Shown here: positions 1-8,178 of the stretch, one piece after another
Position numbering within the stretch: the first letter of the stretch is position 1
How the letters are laid out: the number at the start of each line of letters is the position of its first letter
Assembly (NCBI RefSeq): GCF_014650075.1
Contig: NZ_BMUG01000005.1
Span: forward strand, 248,001-312,000
Length of the DNA: 64,000 nucleotides
Reading direction: 5' to 3'
Source: Streptomyces microflavus
GTDB taxonomy: Bacteria > Actinomycetota > Actinomycetes > Streptomycetales > Streptomycetaceae
The notes under the pieces: generated by a model
Told to the model about the DNA's origin: nothing
What the model saw: only the letters and a program-made list of their open reading frames with translations
Database searches by the model: none
Program-made: the position numbers and the translations under genes

Positions 1-1249
1 CGACGCTCTCCAGGTAGAGCAGGTCGGTCGGGGTCTGCGGGACGAGACCGACGAGCGCTCTGGCCTCGGCCGCGGAGAGGTTCTTGGGGTCGCTGCCCTT
101 CGCCGGTCCGCGCGAGCCGCCCGATCCACGCGAGCTGTCCGGTCCGCGCGAGCCGCCCGATCCGGTCCCGCCGACCGAGCCGCCCGTACCGTCCGCGTTG
201 CCTGAAGCGACCCGTACCGTACCGGACTTGCGCGGCCCCGAGCCCTGGAGCGCCCACAGGAGCGACGACTTGCCCGAGCCGTTGCGGCCCATCAGCGCGG
301 TGATCTCGCCGCCCCGCAGATCGAGGTCCACCTCACGGACCGCCGCGACACCCCGGTACGCCACCGTGATCCCGCGCGCGGTGAGCAGGGCCGCACCCGG
401 CTCCTCCGGCACCGGGCGGACGGCCGGGGCCGGGACGGCCGCCAGGGCGGTGCGCAGCGGGGCGGCGGCCCGGCGGGCGTCCCGGACCGAGAGCGGCAGC
501 GGCGACCAGCGCGCGGCACGGCCGAGCTCCACGATGGGCGGCGCGATCGACGACGTGGCGAAGATGTCCGCCGGCGGGCCCGAGACCACGCGGCCGTCGC
601 CGGGGAGGTGGATGACCCGGTCCGCGTACTGCACCACCCGTTCCAGGCGGTGCTCCGCCAGCAGCACCGTGACCCCCAGGTCGTGGACGAGCCGGGTCAC
701 CGCGGCCAGGACCTCCTCCGCTGCCGTCGGGTCGAGCGCGGACGTCGGCTCGTCCAGCACCAGGACGCGGGGGTGGGCGGTGAGGACCGAGCCGATGGCC
801 ACGCGCTGCTGCTGCCCGCCGGAGAGCTCGTACAGCGCCCGGTGGCGCAGATCGGCGAGCCCGAGCAGATCGAGGGTCTCCTCCACCCGCTTGCGCATCA
901 CCGCCGGAGAGATCGCCAACTGCTCCATCGCGTAAGCGAGTTCCTCCTCCACCGTGTCCGTGACGAACCCGTCCAGCGGGTCCTGTCCGACCACACCGAC
1001 GACATCGGCGAGTTCGCGGGGCGGGTGGCCGGCGGTGGTGCGGCCGTCGACGGTGACCGTGCCGTACAGCGTGCCGCCGGTGAAGTGCGGCACGAGCCCG
1101 TTGACCGCGCCCAGCAGAGTCGACTTGCCGACCCCCGTATGGCCCACCACGAGGCAGAGTTCGCCCTCGTCGACCACCAGGTTCACGTCCCGCAGGACCG
1201 GCTCGTCGGCCCCGTCGTACACGACGGTGACCTGGTCGAAGGTGATCAT
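1..1249 (-). CDS. ECF transporter duplicated ATPase (C-terminal part outside window)
   Basis: This is the energy-coupling subunit of an ECF-type vitamin/metal importer, with two ABC ATPase domains fused in one chain and acting on the inner face of the membrane. I translated it from the ATG at 1249. The first domain has Walker A GHTGVGKST, signature LSGGQQQR and Walker B VLVLDEP. A linker leads to a second Walker A, GRNGSGKSS, and the gene runs off the left edge after about 416 residues. The start overlaps the stop of the T-component gene as ATGA, so the two are probably translationally coupled. In the second domain, between Walker A and the Q-loop, there is a Gly/Ser/Arg-rich insert encoded by a 36-bp repeat. 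The operon begins with a cobalamin-type riboswitch, so a corrinoid or cobalt substrate is inferred. No S component is visible. Confidence 0.9.
   Translation of the reverse strand, partial: MITFDQVTVVYDGADEPVLRDVNLVVDEGELCLVVGHTGVGKSTLLGAVNGLVPHFTGGTLYGTVTVDGRTTAGHPPRELADVVGVVGQDPLDGFVTDTVEEELAYAMEQLAISPAVMRKRVEETLDLLGLADLRHRALYELSGGQQQRVAIGSVLTAHPRVLVLDEPTSALDPTAAEEVLAAVTRLVHDLGVTVLLAEHRLERVVQYADRVIHLPGDGRVVSGPPADIFATSSIAPPIVELGRAARWSPLPLSVRDARRAAAPLRTALAAVPAPAVRPVPEEPGAALLTARGITVAYRGVAAVREVDLDLRGGEITALMGRNGSGKSSLLWALQGSGPRKSGTVRVASGNADGTGGSVGGTGSGGSRGPDSSRGSGGSRGPAKGSDPKNLSAAEARALVGLVPQTPTDLLYLESV
103..163. repeat. 36-bp-periodic repeat inside the ECF ATPase gene
   Basis: A 25-base unit beginning CCGGTCCGCGCGAGCC occurs at 103-127 and again at 139-163, a 36-bp period, so the reading frame is kept. 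It encodes the Gly/Ser/Arg-rich insert in the second ATPase domain. It looks like an in-frame expansion rather than a regulatory element. Confidence 0.7.
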
Positions 1250-2427
1250 GCGGCTTCCTCGGTGCGCGGCGCGGAGACGTACGGGACGGGCTTGCCCGGC
1301 GGCGGCGCCAGGAACCCGGCCGCCCCGGCGAGCAGGACGGCGGCGGCCGGGACGAGCGGCAGCGTCGGCCAGCTGAGGGGATAGATGGACGGGTTCAACG
1401 CGGCCGGGTCGTAACCGACGTTGACGAACAGCAGCACCGCCGAGAGCACCCCGCAGGACGCCACCGCCCACTCCGCGAACCGCCAGGGATCGGGCCGGTA
1501 CGTCGTCCGCGTCACCCGGCGCCCGCCGAGCCGCAGCCCGGCCAGGCAGAGCACCGCACCGGCCGCCAGCGCGGGCAGCCCCAGCAGCTTCGGGGCGGTC
1601 GGGTCGAGGAGCCCGTACGCCCCGGCGCAGAGCCCGCACATGCCCAGGAGCATCAGCGTCCCGGTCAGCCGGCGCGAGCCACGCGTGGCGGAACCCGCCC
1701 GCCCGTAACCGCGCGAATCCATCGCCGCCGCCAGCCGCAGCGACCGCTCCAGCGCGTCCTCCAGCACGGGCACCACGATGCTCCGCAGCGCCTTGAGCCC
1801 CTTGTTGCGCCCGGCCCGCAGCCGGCGGGCGCGCGCCACCCGCTGGACGCTCTGGACCAGTTGCGGGGCCACGCTGATCGAGACGGTGACGGCCACGCCG
1901 AGCTCGTACAGTGCGCCGGGCAGCACGCGCAGCGCCCGTTTCGGGTTGGCGAGCGTGTTCGCAGCGCCGATGCAGCACAGCATGCAGGCGAGCCGGAGCC
2001 CGTCCGTGGCGGCCGACAGCAGCGCCTCCAGGGAGACCGGGCCGCCGAGCTGGATCCCCGCGTACCAGTCCGGGGTCGGGATGTGCGGCAGGGAGAAGAG
2101 GTGGTGGTCCGTCGGCCGCATCCCGGTGGCGAAGACCGCCCGGAAGACCACCCGGATCGCGACGACCGTCAGCGCCAGATAGAGGTAGTACTTGAAGCCG
2201 CGCGCCCACGGGGCCTCGGTCCGCCGCATGGTGATGACATAGCCGAGCACCGCGAGGACCAGGAAGAGCAGCAGCGGGTTGTTGGTGCGGCTGACGGCGG
2301 TGGCCAGGGCGAGCGCCCAGATCCACCAGGCGAGCGGATGCAGGGTACGCGGGAGCCGCCTCCCGCCGGTGTCCGGCCCGGGGGCGGACACCGGCGGGCG
2401 GGCTTTCACAGCAGCGGTACGGGGCAC
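1246..2427 (-). CDS. ECF transporter T component (EcfT/CbiQ family)
   Basis: This is the integral membrane coupling subunit of the ECF importer, transmitting ATPase movement to a substrate-binding S component. The sequence shows several hydrophobic segments and the family's two cytoplasmic coupling helices: an Ala/Arg motif region (VARARRLRAG) and a second motif AAAMDSRGYGR, which matches the A-R-G coupling signature. The C-terminal half has further hydrophobic segments, making it longer than a minimal CbiQ. The start is uncertain. GTG at 2427 has GGAG ten bases upstream. GTG at 2445 would overlap the preceding stop. The stop overlaps the ATPase start (ATGA). It is fourth-to-last of the riboswitch-controlled leftward set, so B12 or cobalt transport is inferred from context. 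Confidence 0.85.
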   Translation of the reverse strand: MPRTAAVKARPPVSAPGPDTGGRRLPRTLHPLAWWIWALALATAVSRTNNPLLLFLVLAVLGYVITMRRTEAPWARGFKYYLYLALTVVAIRVVFRAVFATGMRPTDHHLFSLPHIPTPDWYAGIQLGGPVSLEALLSAATDGLRLACMLCCIGAANTLANPKRALRVLPGALYELGVAVTVSISVAPQLVQSVQRVARARRLRAGRNKGLKALRSIVVPVLEDALERSLRLAAAMDSRGYGRAGSATRGSRRLTGTLMLLGMCGLCAGAYGLLDPTAPKLLGLPALAAGAVLCLAGLRLGGRRVTRTTYRPDPWRFAEWAVASCGVLSAVLLFVNVGYDPAALNPSIYPLSWPTLPLVPAAAVLLAGAAGFLAPPPGKPVPYVSAPRTEEAA

Positions 2428-2434
2428 AGGGGCG

Positions 2435-3370
2435 CTACTCCGCACGGCGGCGGCGCTTCGCGGCGAACACGGCCGCGCCACCGATCACCGCCACGAGCCC
2501 GGCCGTCGCAGCGACGGGCACCACCGAGCCGGAGTCGTGCTCCGCGTCCGGCACCGGGGCGGCGTCCACCACCTTCGCCGCACCGCCCGGCGCCGCCACC
2601 ACCTCGCTCGGCGACGCGGAGGCCGGGACCGAGGCGCTGGGGGAGGGGGACGGAGAGGCGGACGGGGAAGCGGTGGCGGAGGGGAACGGCGAAGGGGACA
2701 CCGCAGTCTCCGAGGGGGCCGCGTCGGGAGGCGGCGGGGCCTGGCCGCCACCGCCGGGCTGCTGTGGGGTGGTCCGTACGGGATCAGGCTTCGGTTTCGG
2801 CGCCGGATCGCCGCCCGTGGGGCGCGTGTTGTGGGCGCGCAGCTGGTCCGGCGTGATCGTCGGGCGGCCCTTCGTGCCCTCGATGTCCGTCCCCCCGAAG
2901 ATCCACAGGTCCACGCTGCCCGGCCGGGGCTTGTAGCTCATGGCCCCGAGCTGGCTGTACTCCCAGGTGTTCTCGCCGGGGTTCGCGTGCCAGTACGACC
3001 AGTAGGCGGAGGCGGGCGGGGTGAGGACGCAGTCCTCCTGCTGGGGCCTCGGGTACTGCTTGCCGCCCTGATGGCCGCTGTAGCCGATCCGGCAGATGAA
3101 CGCCGGGCCGTCGTGCCCGGTGCCGGTGGTCTGCCAGCCGCCCTGGTTGAGCAGCTCGTAGCCCGTGGTCGGCGTCGTACCGCACGAGCGGTAGACGGGA
3201 CCGCCCCAGTGGCTGAAGTCGACGGCCAGGACGACGCCCGACGAGGCAGTGCACCGGCCGATCGGCTGTGGGGCGGCCCCCGCCGGAGAGGCGGGCGCGA
3301 GGAGCGCCGCGCCCGTCAGGCCGATCACGGCCAGGACAGGGCCGACGATCCGGCGGAAGCGGGACCTCAC
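2435..3370 (-). CDS. secreted, membrane-anchored protein with transcobalamin-beta-like domain
   Basis: This 311-residue exported protein has a signal peptide ending near APAGA (residue ~32), a globular domain at ~35-170, a Pro/Ser/Ala-rich stalk at ~180-270, then a transmembrane helix followed by KRRRR, so it should be tethered to the outer face of the membrane. The globular domain is clearly paralogous to the N-terminal domain of the upstream gene: both share VAVDF, TTPTTGYELL, GFICR(L/I)G, ED CVLTP, AYWSYW and GA..KP..G.VD.W.FGGTD. The late Trp/GxVDxW pattern resembles DUF4430, the beta domain of transcobalamin, but that is an inference. The GTG start at 3370 overlaps the previous stop as GTGA. 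It may hand substrate to the ECF transporter encoded next. Confidence 0.75.
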   Translation of the reverse strand: MRSRFRRIVGPVLAVIGLTGAALLAPASPAGAAPQPIGRCTASSGVVLAVDFSHWGGPVYRSCGTTPTTGYELLNQGGWQTTGTGHDGPAFICRIGYSGHQGGKQYPRPQQEDCVLTPPASAYWSYWHANPGENTWEYSQLGAMSYKPRPGSVDLWIFGGTDIEGTKGRPTITPDQLRAHNTRPTGGDPAPKPKPDPVRTTPQQPGGGGQAPPPPDAAPSETAVSPSPFPSATASPSASPSPSPSASVPASASPSEVVAAPGGAAKVVDAAPVPDAEHDSGSVVPVAATAGLVAVIGGAAVFAAKRRRRAE

Positions 3371-6126
3371 AGGTCACCGCCCACGGCCGTACGCCGGTGG
3401 CGGGCGGCCACGACCGCGCCCCAGCCCGCCATGACGAGTGCGGCGGCCGCTCCCGCCAGGCCGAGCGCCTGCGTACCGGTCGAGGCGAGGCCCCCACCGC
3501 CACCACCCGCGTCCACGATGCCTCCGCAGCCCGCGCTGCCGCCGGGCGTGACGATCACCGGCGTGGTGGAGGAGGACGGCACCGGATTCGGTGTCGTACC
3601 GTCCAGGCTGCGCGCCAGCACACCGAACGAGATGCCGGTCGAACCGCCCACCGCCTGCGTCGAGGCACGGAGGTCGGAGCCCCGCTGCCCCTCCTTGGCC
3701 ACGTTGAAGCCGCCGTCCGCGTTCTGCTGTGAGGCGAGGAACGTGCGGGCCTTCGCGATCTGCTTGCCGTACTTCTCGGCATCCAGGGAGAGGCCCTGCA
3801 CGGCGAGAGCCGCCGAGTTCACCGAGTTGCCCGCCGCGCCCGGGAAGCCGCCGTCCTTCAGCTGCTTCGAGGCGATCCACGCCAGTGCCTTGTCCACGGC
3901 CGCCGCGTGGGCGTCGCCGGGTACCAGGTCCAGCGCCATCGCCGCCATAGCGGTGGAGTCGACGTCCGCGTCACCGGTCGGCGGGACCAGGCTGGGCCAG
4001 GCTCCCGAGGAGGTGTTCTGGAGCCCGGCCAGATAGCCGACCGGGGCCTCGGCCGCCTTCTCCTCGCCCGCCCGCACCTGGGCGATGACGCCGAGGGACT
4101 GGCCGAAGACGGACATCGCGTAGGTGTAGGCGCCCTTGTCGGCGCAACTGCGGTCCGGCTGGGCGCTCTTCGCCGTGCAGACCGCGTCGGCCAGACCGGC
4201 GATCAGGTCCTTGCCGCCGAAGTCGCGCGGGTCGCGGTCGACGACCTGGGCGAGCAGCGCCGCCTTGCCCATGGAGCCGCCCATGGCGTGCGCGGAGCCG
4301 GCGTTGGTCCAGTCGTGCACCGTACGGGCTTCGCCGTCCTTGCCGCCCCGGTCCAGGAAGTCCACGATTCCGCGCAGCGCGTCGTTGTCGTGGCCGGTCG
4401 CGGCCAGCGCGAAGGCGCCGTCGATGGTGAGGCCGAAGTCGGCCCGCCCGGTGGGCCCGCCCGCCGCGTAGTAGCGCCCCTGCTGGAGGTGGGCGGGGCT
4501 GGTGAGGTAGGCGACGCCCTTCCTGAGGTTCGGGCCGTCACCGGAAGGAGGAGGCGTCGTGGTGGGCGGCGTCGTCGGGGGAGTGGTCGGCGGCTCGGTG
4601 GGCTCGGGCACCTTCGTGGTCAGGGTGACCAGGCTGGTGCCACTGCCCGCCAGCACGGCGGGGACCGTCGCGTAGAGCGCGGGGTCCTCGGCCCCCTCGT
4701 CCAACCCGAAGCCGCCGTAGGTGAGTTGCTCCCGCGAGAGCCACCAGATGGCCGTATCGGCCGCACGGACCTCACCGAGCGCGCGCAGCGCCTGCGCCGC
4801 GTAGGCGGTGGCCGGGACGGAGCCGGTGGTGGACCCGTTGTACCCGGGGAACGCGCCGCTCCTCAGCTGCGCCTTCTTGAGGTAAGCGCGCGCCTTGGCG
4901 ACGGTGGCGTCGTGGCCGCCCGCCTCGTCCAGCACCAGGGCGACGAGACCGGTGGTCATCGGGTCGCCGTCGCAGAACTCGTCCGGGCCGATGAGGATGC
5001 TGGTCACCGAGCCGTCCTCGCAGACCAGTTGGGTCAGCCGGGTCACGGTCTCGGCCGGCGGTACGACCCCGCCGCGCAGCAGCGCCAGCACGGCCAGTGC
5101 CTGCCCGTCGCCGTACGAGGCGCCCCGGAAGTCGCCCTTGGCCGTGCACCCCGGGCCGGGGCCCGTCAGGCAGACGTTCTTCTCCAGGTCGCCGAGCAGA
5201 TCGTGCCCGCCGAAGTCACGCGGGTCGCCCTCGGTGATCTCGGCGAGCAGGGCCAGCCGGGCCGCCGCGGCGGCGTCGGGCGCCTCCTCCGGGCCCGCCG
5301 CGTAGGCGTACTCATCGGTGCCCGAGGCGAGGCGTGCCACCACCTTGTCCAGGGCCGGGCTCCTGCCGCCGGCTGCGGCGAGCGCGTACGCGGCCTCGGT
5401 GGTGAGGAAGTAGTTCGGGGTCTCGGAGCCCTCGTCCACCACATGGCTGCCGTCGTGCAGCTGCTGGGTCACCCAGCGGGCGGCGGCCTCCACGTCGATC
5501 TTCCCGACCGGCACGCTCGGGCCGTCCGTCGGGGTGTCCGACGGATCCGGGGTCGTGCCCCCGCCCGCGCGGACGTCGTCGGGCGTGAAGGTGGGTCGGC
5601 CGGTGGTGCCGCCGACGTCCGTCCCGCCGAACACCCAGGCGTCCACGTCGCCCGCCCCGGGCTTGCGGTCCATGGCGCCGAGCGGACTGTAGGACCAGCT
5701 CGCCTGGCCGGGCGAGGCGATCCAGTACGACCAGTAGGCGGTGGCCTGCGGGGTGAGGACGCAGTCCTCGGTGGCCGGAGTCGGGTACTGCGTACCGGAG
5801 TTGAAGGAGCCGTTACCGAGGCGGCAGATGAAGCCGGGGCCGTCGTGCCGAGTGCCCTCGGTGGTGAACCCGCCGTCGCGCAGGAGCTCGTACCCGGTGG
5901 TCGGGGTGGTGTCGCAGCCGCGCACCACACCGCCGCCGAACGGGCCGAAGTCCACCGCGACGACCGCGCCATGGGTGGCCGTGCACTGCTCGACGGGGTC
6001 GGCGGCCGCCGGAGCTGCGCCGGTGACGAAGGCCACGCTCGCGGCGAAGGTCACCGCCGCCGCCGCGAACAGCGAGAGGATTCTCCTGCCGGCCGGCCGC
6101 CGGTCATGCTGCTGTGCGGTCCCCAC
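3367..6126 (-). CDS. cell-wall-anchored (LAXTG) transcobalamin-like protein with two alpha/alpha-toroid halves
   Basis: This is a surface protein of about 919 residues. The chosen start is GTG 6126, seven bases after GAGG. A GTG three bases upstream is possible, and a much longer upstream frame would run through the riboswitch and is rejected. Order: signal peptide (~1-47); the same small domain as the downstream gene (~50-190); an alpha/alpha-toroid (prenyltransferase-fold) region (~205-500); a Thr/Pro linker (~505-525); a second toroid region (~530-820) with QLKDGGFPG and QQNADGGF repeats; and a C-terminal LASTG, hydrophobic helix and RHRR. LAXTG is the motif used by Streptomyces class E sortases. 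Both toroids contain DPRDFGG(H/K)DL. With a cobalamin-type riboswitch upstream and ECF genes downstream, extracellular corrinoid binding is inferred; no enzyme activity is suggested. Confidence 0.8.
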   Translation of the reverse strand: MGTAQQHDRRPAGRRILSLFAAAAVTFAASVAFVTGAAPAAADPVEQCTATHGAVVAVDFGPFGGGVVRGCDTTPTTGYELLRDGGFTTEGTRHDGPGFICRLGNGSFNSGTQYPTPATEDCVLTPQATAYWSYWIASPGQASWSYSPLGAMDRKPGAGDVDAWVFGGTDVGGTTGRPTFTPDDVRAGGGTTPDPSDTPTDGPSVPVGKIDVEAAARWVTQQLHDGSHVVDEGSETPNYFLTTEAAYALAAAGGRSPALDKVVARLASGTDEYAYAAGPEEAPDAAAAARLALLAEITEGDPRDFGGHDLLGDLEKNVCLTGPGPGCTAKGDFRGASYGDGQALAVLALLRGGVVPPAETVTRLTQLVCEDGSVTSILIGPDEFCDGDPMTTGLVALVLDEAGGHDATVAKARAYLKKAQLRSGAFPGYNGSTTGSVPATAYAAQALRALGEVRAADTAIWWLSREQLTYGGFGLDEGAEDPALYATVPAVLAGSGTSLVTLTTKVPEPTEPPTTPPTTPPTTTPPPSGDGPNLRKGVAYLTSPAHLQQGRYYAAGGPTGRADFGLTIDGAFALAATGHDNDALRGIVDFLDRGGKDGEARTVHDWTNAGSAHAMGGSMGKAALLAQVVDRDPRDFGGKDLIAGLADAVCTAKSAQPDRSCADKGAYTYAMSVFGQSLGVIAQVRAGEEKAAEAPVGYLAGLQNTSSGAWPSLVPPTGDADVDSTAMAAMALDLVPGDAHAAAVDKALAWIASKQLKDGGFPGAAGNSVNSAALAVQGLSLDAEKYGKQIAKARTFLASQQNADGGFNVAKEGQRGSDLRASTQAVGGSTGISFGVLARSLDGTTPNPVPSSSTTPVIVTPGGSAGCGGIVDAGGGGGGLASTGTQALGLAGAAAALVMAGWGAVVAARHRRTAVGGDL

Positions 6127-6234
6127 CACGGCCCCTCGTGTCGTCCGGGCGGGCCATGCGTGGCAGACGGCTCCCCGGGACGCGGCCGTGAAAGGGCCGC
6201 CCGCAGGGAGCTGTTCGAACCACGCCGTAGTCCG

Positions 6235-6345
6235 CGACGGCGCTTCTCGCTGAAATTCCAGGCCCCAGGCATTCCGGCTCGCCCGCGCGGTGGCGGGCCT
6301 ACGGTTGCGGGTCAGCGCCGGATTCCGACCGGCTTCCCCTGAGGC
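6235..6345 (-). promoter_or_regulatory. cobalamin-type riboswitch, leftward
   Basis: On the minus strand the 5' leader contains GGGGAAGCCGGTCGGAATC, then CGGCGCTGACCCGCAACCGT, then a GC hairpin and GAGCCGGAATGCCTGGGGCC. This is the conserved order of a cobalamin riboswitch core (GGGAA, GGTGxxAATCC, GCTGxCCCGCAACxGT). It lies 110-220 bases before the start of the LAXTG protein gene. Ends are approximate, and I did not fold it or assign a class. Confidence 0.85.
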
Positions 6346-6469
6346 TGAGTGCTTATCAGGCGGATTGGAACACGCTCTCGAAGAGACCGTCAAGGTGGTC
6401 TGCGTCTCGTTGCTTTCGCGCCTCCCGTGCGCCCCCGGCCGTCCCTGGCGCGCCCTTGCCGCCTCGGGT

Positions 6470-6600
6470 AGCGTCCTGGCCTGCCACGAGGGGGAACCCG
6501 GTGCGAATCCGGGGCTGACGCGCAGCGGTGTGGGACGGCAGGGGGCCGTTCCCGAGCCCGAATGCCCTACTGGCAGCCGTATCACCGAAGCCGTACCCAC
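6470..6600 (+). promoter_or_regulatory. cobalamin-type riboswitch, rightward
   Basis: The leader has GCCACGAGGGGGAACCCGG, TGCGAATCCGGGGCTGACGC, GCAGCGGTG, a GC hairpin and CGAGCCCGAATGCCCTACTG. This is the cobalamin riboswitch core on the opposite strand from the element at 6235-6345. About 90 bases separate it from the start codon at 6689, room for an expression platform that sequesters the AGGAG site. The whole 6127-6688 gap is accounted for by the two leaders. Confidence 0.88.
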
Positions 6601-6688
6601 GCGTTTGGGCGCCGGCCACCCACCTCTGCCCTCTGTGCGTACCCGGGGGCGTGCGGTGCCGTGCGCCCCTCATTCCAGGAGCAGGCAC

Positions 6689-8134
6689 ATGCCCCGTTCT
6701 GTCACCCCCCGTACCTCCCGTACCTTCCGTACCTCCCGAGCGTCTCGCCGCCTTGCCCTCGTGGTCCCCGCCGCCCTGGGGGCCTTCGTCCTCGCGGCGC
6801 TGCCCGCGGCCGCGACCTCGACCCCCGCCCAGATAGCCACCTCGAAGACCAACGGTGTGGCGTACCTCAAGTCCCTCCAGGCCGCCGACGGTTCGTACGC
6901 GGGCTCCGGGCTCTCCAACGAGTGGGCCTTCAGCACGTTCGCCGCCGCCGGGACGGCCGCCGTGGACGTGACGCCCGGCGGCGACGCGACGAAGAACGCC
7001 CGCACCGTCTACCGCAATCTGCTCTCCACCCCCGGCTGGCCCTCCGCCACCCCCGTCGTCACCGACTACGAGCGCGGCACGCTCAACGCGTACGCCGCCG
7101 GGATCGACCCCGCCCGCGTCTCCGCCTCGCGCAACCTGATCGCCGACACCTACGGCTACTGGCAGAACGCGGAGGCCGGGTACTTCGGCCCGTCCGCGAA
7201 CTACAACGGGACGGTCTTCGCAGCCCTCGCGCTGGGCGGTGCCAGAACCCAGGCGGGCGCCCAGCGCGTACCTCAAGCGCTCGTCGACAAGATCGTCACC
7301 CGGGTCCGGGCCAACCAGCACAACGACGGCGGCTGGACCTACAGCAAGGCCGAGGGCAACGCGACCGAGCTGGCCAAGCCGGGCGACATCGACATGACGG
7401 GCGCCTCGATGGCCGCGCTCTGCGTCTCCGGCGTCCCGAACACCGACCCCGACATCGTCCAGGCCAAGGCGTTCCTCAAGAGCAAGCTGATCAACGCCTC
7501 CGGCGCGTTCAACGCCCTGTACGGCATCAACACCAGCTCCAACGGCTGGGCCGTCTCCGGCCTCAACGCCTGCGGCATCAACCCGCAGACCGGCGACTTC
7601 CTCACCCCGGCGGGGAAGACCCCGGTCGACTTCCTGATCGCCAACCAGTTCAACCCGGCCGGCGGCTTCAAGTACCAGCCCTCGGACACCACCCCGTCCG
7701 CCTACTCCTCCACCGACGCCCTGCGCGCCGTCGCCGGCGGCGGCTTCACCGCCGCACCGCCCACCCCGGTCACGGTCGGCGCGCCCACCTGGGTCGCGGC
7801 AAGCGGCTTCATCTCCGGTACGGCGACGAAGCTGGCGCTCACCGTGGACGACGGCACCGGCACCCTGAAGGTCTGCAACGTCGCCTTCACCCCCACCGGC
7901 ACCACGACCGACCTCGGCACCGTCCTGGCCGCCGCGTCGACCGCCTCCACCCCGGCCGGCTGCGTCACCTCCGTGGTCCCCGCCTCCGGGACGGGCACCA
8001 TCACCTCCATCAACGGCAAGGCCAACACCGGCTCAGCGACCTGGAAGGTGTCCACCGACGGCTCGGCGTTCGCCGGGGCAACCCGTAACAAGGTGATCGG
8101 CGTCGGCGACACGATCGCGCTGCGCTTCTCCTGA
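6689..8134 (+). CDS. secreted transcobalamin/intrinsic-factor-like protein
   Basis: This exported protein is 481 residues long. ATG 6689 follows AGGAG by seven bases. It has an Arg-rich n-region, a hydrophobic core and a cleavage site near AAAT (residue ~43). Residues ~50-355 form alpha/alpha-toroid repeats (GVAYLKSLQAADGSYAG, VRANQHNDGGWTY, IANQFNPAGGFKY). Residues ~375-481 form a small beta domain with ITSINGKA, ATWKVSTDG and IGVGDTIALRF, the DUF4430 pattern of the transcobalamin beta domain. Toroid followed by beta domain is the animal intrinsic factor/transcobalamin order. No membrane anchor or LAXTG is seen, so it should be released. Control by its own cobalamin-type riboswitch supports corrinoid scavenging. 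The toroid alone could be called a prenyltransferase repeat protein, but a secreted enzyme of that kind would be hard to explain. Confidence 0.82.
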   Translation: MPRSVTPRTSRTFRTSRASRRLALVVPAALGAFVLAALPAAATSTPAQIATSKTNGVAYLKSLQAADGSYAGSGLSNEWAFSTFAAAGTAAVDVTPGGDATKNARTVYRNLLSTPGWPSATPVVTDYERGTLNAYAAGIDPARVSASRNLIADTYGYWQNAEAGYFGPSANYNGTVFAALALGGARTQAGAQRVPQALVDKIVTRVRANQHNDGGWTYSKAEGNATELAKPGDIDMTGASMAALCVSGVPNTDPDIVQAKAFLKSKLINASGAFNALYGINTSSNGWAVSGLNACGINPQTGDFLTPAGKTPVDFLIANQFNPAGGFKYQPSDTTPSAYSSTDALRAVAGGGFTAAPPTPVTVGAPTWVAASGFISGTATKLALTVDDGTGTLKVCNVAFTPTGTTTDLGTVLAAASTASTPAGCVTSVVPASGTGTITSINGKANTGSATWKVSTDGSAFAGATRNKVIGVGDTIALRFS

Positions 8135-8147
8135 CCCGGTCCGGCGA

Positions 8148-8178
8148 GGGGGCGCGCCCCGGCTACTCGGGCGCCCCC
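8148..8178. terminator. bidirectional hairpin between convergent genes
   Basis: GGGGGCGC (8148-8155) pairs with GCGCCCCC (8171-8178), just after the secreted protein gene and reaching into the 3' end of the convergent regulator gene. The stem is short. Confidence 0.45.

Noticed and set aside
3907..6342. An 811-codon open frame on the plus strand opposite the LAXTG protein gene
   Set aside because: The composition is low-complexity Arg/Gly/Val, it runs through the leftward riboswitch, and the minus strand encodes recognisable repeats and an anchor.
6127..6600. N-terminal extension of the LAXTG protein to an upstream start at 6600
   Set aside because: The extra 158 residues come from translating the two riboswitch regions; the signal peptide and ribosome site place the start at 6126-6129.
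6700..6750. CGTACCTCC repeats at the start of the secreted protein gene
   Set aside because: They encode the Arg/Thr/Ser n-region of the signal peptide and form no operator-like spacing.
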